Assembly: GCA_021786215.1 (NCBI GenBank)
Contig: JAJYNT010000324.1
Location: 1-10,560, forward strand
Origin: Chloroflexota bacterium
GTDB taxonomy: Bacteria > Chloroflexota > UBA6077
Direction: 5' to 3'
Length of the DNA stretch: 10,560 nucleotides
How positions within the stretch are numbered: the first letter of the stretch is position 1; every line of letters starts with the position of its first letter. Positions 5,952 through 10,560 of this stretch are shown piece after piece. The translations under genes were made by a program, and so were the position numbers. Below the pieces are notes generated by a model, which ran no database searches, was not told the DNA's origin, and saw only the letters and a list, made by a program, of their open reading frames with translations.

Positions 5952-7788
5952 GGGTAGCCGCTTACTGCTCACAGATCTCTCCGCCCTCTGGTTCCTTCTG
6001 ATCATCCCTGCCATCATCCTGCTCTACATGGTTCGCTCTCGCTACCGCAGGCGACGGGTCTCCAGCACGATGCTGTGGAGGAGCCTGCGACGAGACCTGG
6101 AATCCAGACAGAAGCTGCGGCTACCCCCCGTGAGCCTGCTGATGCTGCTTCAGCTGTTGGCCATCACACTCGGCACGCTGGCGCTCGTGAAACCGGCTCT
6201 CCCAGCCGAGAACCGAACCCACCTGGTGGTGTTGGTGGACGTTTCCGCCGGGATGGAGGCCACGGACGTAGCTCCCTCCAGGTTCGCGGTAGCGGTGCGG
6301 GAGGCGCATCAGGCCATCCAGCAGATGCGCCCAGGCGACCAGATCAGCCTCGTGGCGATGGGATCAAGCCCGGTCCTGGTCGCGTCGGGCAGCGACAAGA
6401 CCGCCGCGCTGGCAGCCCTGGATCACTTGAAGCCCGGGGCAGCCACAGCCGACGCTACCGATGCCCTGAAGCTGGCGGAGTCGCTGATCCGCGACACCGG
6501 GGGACAGGGCAGGCTGCTACTTCTGTCGGACGGGAGCTTCGGTCCCTCCTTCACGGCCCCGAGCCTGGGCGTGCCTGTGCAGTTCGACCCCATCGGCAGC
6601 AGCGCGGACAACCAGGGCATAACCTCCCTGGAGGTACGACCCAATCCGGACGGTTCCGGACGTTGGAGCGCTTTCGCTCGCGTCACCAACTACGCGAACC
6701 ACGCTGTCGACCTGAAGGCCACGGCAACGGCGGATGGGCTGCTGCTGGACACCCGCCAGCTCAATCTGGGCCCCTACAGCAACTCGGAGCTCGCCTTCGC
6801 GCTGCCGCCGGGCACGAGGGCCTTCGCCCTCACCCTGGATGCCCACGATATCTTCGCGGCCGACAACCAGGCCGAGGTCCAGATCGAGGGAACGAAGGCA
6901 CGGAACGTGCTGCTGGTCGCCACTGATCCCGGACCGATCCAGAAGGTGTTGCAATCGCTGCCGGATCTTAAGCTATCCGCGATAAAGCCGCAGGACTACA
7001 CCGGCCCCAACGGAGCCGACGTCGTGATCCTGGACGGTTTCGTCCCGAAGACGCTTCCAGATGCCGATCTACTGATCATGAACCCTCCCGCCGGCGCGCC
7101 TGGATTTGTGACCTCGCCATCGTCGACGGAAGCATCGGTGCTCCGGAGCACGCGCGGGGATCCGCTCGTCCGATCGGTGGATCTTCAGAGTCTACGATTC
7201 GGCCAGAACGTTCGGTTGGAAACCCCGGACTGGGCCAGAGCCGTGGCTGAGGGACCGGCAGGACCGCTTATCCTGGAGGGGGATCGAGCGGGGCGAAGGA
7301 TCGTGATATTCAACTTCGACTGGTTCCTCTACGACCTCCCGAGGATGCAGGCTTTCCCCCTGCTGCTCTCCAACGCCATGACACAGCTGAACCCGACCGC
7401 CCTCCCGGGGGCGATCCATCCCGGAGACTCCATTCTGATAAGGCCGGTCGGCGACTCTACGGGGGCAACCGTCCTGCTACCGGACGGCACCCACCGAGAA
7501 CTCCCCCTGAAGGCCGGATCGCAGAACTTTGGAGAAACCCAACAGGTGGGTCGGTACACCGTGACGTGGAAGGGGCCAAGACTCGGAGAGATCTCCAGCA
7601 GCTTCGACGTCGACATCAGCAGCGAGTCGGCATCCAACGTGGCCCCGACGCAGCTTTCTTTCAACCAGAGTGGGCTGACCAGTGGACCCACTGCACCAGT
7701 ACCCGGACTGCAGCTGTGGCCCTATTTCGCGATGGCCCTGCTGGGGCTGCTGACGGCGGAATGGGCATACTTCTCTAGACGAGGTTAG
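5950..7788 (+). CDS. BatA-like membrane protein with degenerate vWA domain
   Basis: This 612-aa protein has the layout of BatA/vWA-domain proteins of aerotolerance-type operons. It has two N-terminal membrane helices (about residues 12-28 and 61-81), a vWA-like domain (about 91-215), a beta-rich region (about 225-305), a further alpha/beta region (about 311-495) and a C-terminal helix (588-608) before SRRG. The middle domains should lie outside the cytoplasmic membrane. The first metal motif reads DVSAGM (97-102), with Gly101 where DxSxS needs the second Ser. The threonine motif is GAATADAT instead of GGT, while LLSDG (D194) is kept. Metal binding is therefore doubtful. The protein contains no cysteine. 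The start is supported by GGAGG at 5935-5939 (10-nt spacing), though that site is bracketed by an inverted repeat. The next gene begins 5 nt after the stop. Confidence 0.88.
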   Translation: MGSRLLLTDLSALWFLLIIPAIILLYMVRSRYRRRRVSSTMLWRSLRRDLESRQKLRLPPVSLLMLLQLLAITLGTLALVKPALPAENRTHLVVLVDVSAGMEATDVAPSRFAVAVREAHQAIQQMRPGDQISLVAMGSSPVLVASGSDKTAALAALDHLKPGAATADATDALKLAESLIRDTGGQGRLLLLSDGSFGPSFTAPSLGVPVQFDPIGSSADNQGITSLEVRPNPDGSGRWSAFARVTNYANHAVDLKATATADGLLLDTRQLNLGPYSNSELAFALPPGTRAFALTLDAHDIFAADNQAEVQIEGTKARNVLLVATDPGPIQKVLQSLPDLKLSAIKPQDYTGPNGADVVILDGFVPKTLPDADLLIMNPPAGAPGFVTSPSSTEASVLRSTRGDPLVRSVDLQSLRFGQNVRLETPDWARAVAEGPAGPLILEGDRAGRRIVIFNFDWFLYDLPRMQAFPLLLSNAMTQLNPTALPGAIHPGDSILIRPVGDSTGATVLLPDGTHRELPLKAGSQNFGETQQVGRYTVTWKGPRLGEISSSFDVDISSESASNVAPTQLSFNQSGLTSGPTAPVPGLQLWPYFAMALLGLLTAEWAYFSRRG

Positions 7789-7793
7789 TCTTC

Positions 7794-10451
7794 ATGCCCC
7801 TTGCCATGGAAAACCCCACCCCGCTCTTGTTGCTCTTGCTGCTGCCCGCCTTCTACTTCATGGGAAGGGGAAGGCTCTCGCTAATGTCGCCCTGGCGCAG
7901 AAGGGCCGTCCTCGCGGCGAGATTTGCCTCCATCGCGGCCATTGTGCTTGCCCTGTCGGGCCTCAGCATGCCGCTCAAGGACGCAACCATGTCGGTGGCC
8001 TTCGCGGTCGATGCCTCCGCCAGCATATCACCGGCAACCAGGGCCCAGGAGGATGAGTGGGTCAGGCGGGCCATCAGTCAGATGAGATCCAACGACCAGG
8101 CGGCAATCGTCACCTTCGCGGGTGAGCCCCAGGTGACGAAGCCGCTGGGCAGCGACAAGCAGTACCAGCAATCGCCGATCGGACAGCTGGCGGGGGGAAC
8201 CAACCTTTCCGCCGCCCTTCAGGCCGCCTCCGGCATACTTCCGGCCTCCGGGCTCCGCAAGATCGTCCTGCTGTCCGACGGTTGGGACACCAACGGGAAT
8301 GTGGAGAACACGGTAAAATCTCTTCCCGCGGGCACGAGGGTAGACTCGGTTTCATGGCCGTCCATGCAGGACAAACCCGAGATGCTGATCGAGTCGCTGG
8401 ACGTGCCATCATACATAAGAGAAGGCGACAGCTTCGACGTCAACGCGGTGGTGAACAGCAACCACGACGGGCCCGCTCAGCTCAGCATGGTGGTGGATGG
8501 CCAGCAAACCGGAAGCTGGCCCATTCAAATGGGGAAGGGGGCCAATCTGGTGACGATGTCCCAGAAGCCGCTGCCGCTCGGCTTTCATGCAGTGGAGGTG
8601 CTGCTGTCGGCACAGGGCGACACCGTCGAGCAGAACAACCAGGCTTTCGGCAGCCTGGTTGTGAAGCCTAAGGGAAGTGTGCTGCTGGTGGAAAACCATC
8701 CGGAAAACGGCAACAATCATCTCCTGCAAGAGATGGTTCAGTCGGGGCTTCAGGTAACGCAAATCGCCCCGGCCCAATTCCCCATACAGATGTCCCTTCT
8801 GACGGGATACGACGCGGTGGTCCTGGATGACATCTCGGGCACCAGCCTATCCCTTGACCAGCTGACGACGCTTCAATCTTACGTCCGGGACCAGGGGAAG
8901 GGTTTGCTGGTAGTAGGAGGGAAGTCCAGCTACGGTCTGGGGGATTATCTGGGAGGACCACTCGAGGACGTGCTGCCAGTCTCCTCTGAATCGCCGCTAT
9001 CCAGGGATCGCGGCAACATAGCGCTCATCCTGCTGATCGACAAGTCGGGCAGCATGGACGACCAGAGCAACGGTGTCACCAAGATTGCCATGGCCCGTGA
9101 AGCGGCCGGCCAGGCGATCTCCACCCTCAAACCGAACGATCAGATAGCGGTCATAGCCTTCGATACCGATCCCACCTTCGTCGTGCCCCCGCAGCAGGTT
9201 GGCAACAATCTGAACAGTATCCGGGACCAGATCTCCAGCCTGCAGGCCAGCGGTGGCACCGACATCTACAGCGCCCTCCAGACGGCCTACAACACAATGC
9301 TGGGGATGAAGGCCACCACCAAGCACATCACCCTGATGACCGACGGGCAGTCCTGGAAAGGTCCTTACAAGGATCTGATGCAGAAGATGAAGGATGCCAA
9401 TATCACCCTGTCCACCATTGGGATCGGCGGCGATGCCGACCAGCAGTGGCTCTCGGAGCTGGCCAGTCTGGGACAGGGCCGGTACTACTTCACGGAACGG
9501 CTCAACGACATACCGAAGATCGTGTACCGGGAGGTGGCCGCGGCGACCAAGGTGGCGGAGGTGAACGGCCAGGTGAATCCCCAGTTCGTGTCACCCAGCC
9601 CGGTGCTTCGAGGAATGAACCGGAACGACATGCCACCCCTATCCGGTTACGTGGCCACCAAGGCGAAGGATTCGGCCACCGTGGTCCTGAAGTCGAGCCA
9701 GGGAGACCCTCTGCTATCCCAGTGGCAGTATGGCTTGGGCAGGGTGGTCGCATGGACCTCCGACGCCCAGGGGGTGTGGTCGGCTCAGTGGTTGGCTCAG
9801 CCCAGCTTCAATCGGCTGTGGGATCAGGCGGTGCGATGGACCATGGCACCGCCGATCAACCGGGCGCTCCAGATCACCACGCAAGTAGATGGCGAGCAGG
9901 TTACCATCACCGCGGATAGCGTGGACAAGAACGGGCAGTTCGTCGACCTGGCCGATACGCGAGCCACTATCTACAGCCCGAGTGGACAGCAGCAAAGCGT
10001 GCAGCTTCGCCAGACGGCCCCGGGCCGCTACCAGGCCACGTTGCCGGCGGGAGACCCTGGCGTTTACAGGGTGGAGGTTCAGCAGAGTCGCGACGGTCAG
10101 AGCCTCGGATCCGAGACCAGCGGCTACGCCATCTCACCGGCGCCCGAGTTCCAGGACCTGGGCAGCAATGATGGCCTGCTGAAGGAGATCGCGGCCATGA
10201 CCGGCGGCAGCAGCACCCAGAACCCGGCCGACGCATTCAGTCGATCGGGCATGCCGTCAACTCCGGGGTGGGAGCCGCTGTGGTCCTATCTAATGGCTCT
10301 GGCCCTGCTGTTGCTGCCCGTGGAGATAGCTCTCCGGAGGATCCGCTCCCTGCCATTCGGGCACGGAGATGACGAGGAAGCAGAACTGCCCGCGGTGGTT
10401 GCGATCCAGACAGGGTCGGAGGAGCGGGATCAGGAGAAGCTGGCAGCCTGA
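7794..10451 (+). CDS. Large membrane protein with tandem vWA domains and GATase-like domain
   Basis: This 885-aa protein has two N-terminal hydrophobic segments (about residues 9-23 and 39-58) and one C-terminal helix (about 829-847) followed by a short acidic cytoplasmic tail. The order is vWA-1 (about 67-190), with DASAS (73-77), GGT (T136) and SDG (D162). Then comes a beta-rich region (about 195-290) and a glutamine amidotransferase-like fold (about 293-398, GSVLLVEN...VVGGKSSYGLGDYLGGPLEDVLPV). vWA-2 (about 407-580) has DKSGSM (416-421), GGT (T489) and TDG (D517). Beta-rich regions follow to residue 785. Both metal sites look complete. The GATase-like part has no cysteine, so it is a non-catalytic fold, as is usual in such proteins. 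No cysteine occurs anywhere in the protein. GAGG lies 9 nt before the start. A start at codon 5 is possible but has no Shine-Dalgarno sequence. It probably acts with the MoxR ATPase and the BatA-like protein in an envelope complex. Confidence 0.9.
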   Translation: MPLAMENPTPLLLLLLLPAFYFMGRGRLSLMSPWRRRAVLAARFASIAAIVLALSGLSMPLKDATMSVAFAVDASASISPATRAQEDEWVRRAISQMRSNDQAAIVTFAGEPQVTKPLGSDKQYQQSPIGQLAGGTNLSAALQAASGILPASGLRKIVLLSDGWDTNGNVENTVKSLPAGTRVDSVSWPSMQDKPEMLIESLDVPSYIREGDSFDVNAVVNSNHDGPAQLSMVVDGQQTGSWPIQMGKGANLVTMSQKPLPLGFHAVEVLLSAQGDTVEQNNQAFGSLVVKPKGSVLLVENHPENGNNHLLQEMVQSGLQVTQIAPAQFPIQMSLLTGYDAVVLDDISGTSLSLDQLTTLQSYVRDQGKGLLVVGGKSSYGLGDYLGGPLEDVLPVSSESPLSRDRGNIALILLIDKSGSMDDQSNGVTKIAMAREAAGQAISTLKPNDQIAVIAFDTDPTFVVPPQQVGNNLNSIRDQISSLQASGGTDIYSALQTAYNTMLGMKATTKHITLMTDGQSWKGPYKDLMQKMKDANITLSTIGIGGDADQQWLSELASLGQGRYYFTERLNDIPKIVYREVAAATKVAEVNGQVNPQFVSPSPVLRGMNRNDMPPLSGYVATKAKDSATVVLKSSQGDPLLSQWQYGLGRVVAWTSDAQGVWSAQWLAQPSFNRLWDQAVRWTMAPPINRALQITTQVDGEQVTITADSVDKNGQFVDLADTRATIYSPSGQQQSVQLRQTAPGRYQATLPAGDPGVYRVEVQQSRDGQSLGSETSGYAISPAPEFQDLGSNDGLLKEIAAMTGGSSTQNPADAFSRSGMPSTPGWEPLWSYLMALALLLLPVEIALRRIRSLPFGHGDDEEAELPAVVAIQTGSEERDQEKLAA

Positions 10452-10486
10452 GCCACAGGAGATCGAGAGGATCGGACTCCGGCTCA
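10449..10486 (+). terminator. Stem-loop after the operon (weak terminator candidate)
   Basis: TGAGCC (10449-10454, including the stop codon) pairs with GGCTCA (10481-10486). Nested inside are GGAG (10458-10461) with CTCC (10477-10480), and GATC with GATC. There is a 3-nt bulge and no U-tract downstream, so it does not meet the usual intrinsic terminator pattern. It may slow polymerase or protect the mRNA 3' end. Confidence 0.25.
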
Positions 10487-10493
10487 ACCAACA

Positions 10494-10502
10494 TGTTATA
10501 CT
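10494..10502 (+). promoter_or_regulatory. Extended -10 promoter candidate for the next gene
   Basis: TGTTATACT fits TGn-TATAAT with one mismatch. No good -35 box is present at 16-18 nt, which is common for extended -10 promoters. The start site would be near 10509, giving a leader of about 15 nt that includes a Shine-Dalgarno sequence. Confidence 0.4.
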
Positions 10503-10523
10503 TCCCGCGGGGGAGGGATCACC

Positions 10524-10560
10524 TTGCGCCCGGCCATCCTCTGCCTCGACACCAACATCC
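10524..10560 (+). CDS. Start of an unidentified gene (cut by window edge)
   Basis: A TTG codon at 10524 follows GGAGG (10512-10516) at 7-nt spacing and opens a frame reading MRPAILCLDTNI to the edge. The promoter-like element just upstream supports a new transcription unit. Twelve residues are too few to name a family. Confidence 0.4.
   Translation, partial: MRPAILCLDTNI

Noticed and set aside
6075..6926. 283-codon open frame in another frame of the BatA-like gene
   Set aside because: Its product is a Gly/Arg/Pro-rich composition typical of a frame-shifted GC-rich gene and has no Shine-Dalgarno sequence.
8670..8987. Active glutamine amidotransferase within the 885-aa protein
   Set aside because: The region has the fold pattern but no cysteine at all, so the catalytic triad is absent.

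Overview
The window is GC-rich, gene-dense bacterial chromosome with no sign of mobile DNA. The RNase Z is of the short form seen in Clostridia and relatives. A membrane-anchored DsbA-like protein is paired with a VKOR. The MoxR/DUF58/BatA/VWA cluster is of the kind found in Bacillota and Chloroflexota. I therefore infer a Gram-positive-type or Chloroflexota-like organism. That placement rests on protein character only and is uncertain.

Left part (1-1966, minus strand). Reading right to left there is an RNase Z gene (rnz), then a DsbA-like thiol oxidoreductase, then the start of a VKOR-family membrane protein that runs off the left edge. The last two overlap by 4 nt and look like a disulfide-bond unit (oxidase plus its re-oxidising partner). 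They appear to have their own promoter: TTGACC, a 17-nt spacer and an extended TATGCT -10 box, with the -35 box overlapping the rnz stop codon.

Divergent gap (1967-2278). This 312-nt gap separates rnz from the right-hand operon. I see no gene in it. It does carry two perfect dyads (2063-2079 and 2207-2221) built from the same TTGGA/TCCAA half-site in opposite arrangements, which are candidate operators.

Right part (2279-10451, plus strand). Five closely packed genes follow: (1) a 547-aa protein with three membrane segments and a long Gln/Asn/Gly/Pro-rich tail, of unrecognised family; (2) a MoxR-type AAA+ ATPase; (3) a short DUF58 protein with a vWA metal site; (4) a 612-aa BatA-like membrane vWA protein whose metal site is degenerate; (5) an 885-aa membrane protein with two complete vWA metal sites flanking a glutamine-amidotransferase-like domain that lacks cysteine. 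Junctions are 1-nt overlap, 0, 75 and 5 nt. The 75-nt gap holds an 11-bp perfect inverted repeat whose right arm covers the start codon of gene 4, suggesting control of its translation. By analogy with other MoxR-vWA systems, the ATPase probably remodels or activates vWA partners, here mostly membrane-anchored. The target is not visible in the sequence.

Right edge (10452-10560). A stem-loop without a U-tract follows the operon, then an extended -10 element (TGTTATACT), a Shine-Dalgarno sequence and the first 12 codons of an unidentified gene starting with TTG.

The operon matches a known gene-neighbourhood type. The parts that look less usual are the Q-rich first protein, the split between degenerate and complete metal sites in the two vWA proteins, and the occluding inverted repeat.
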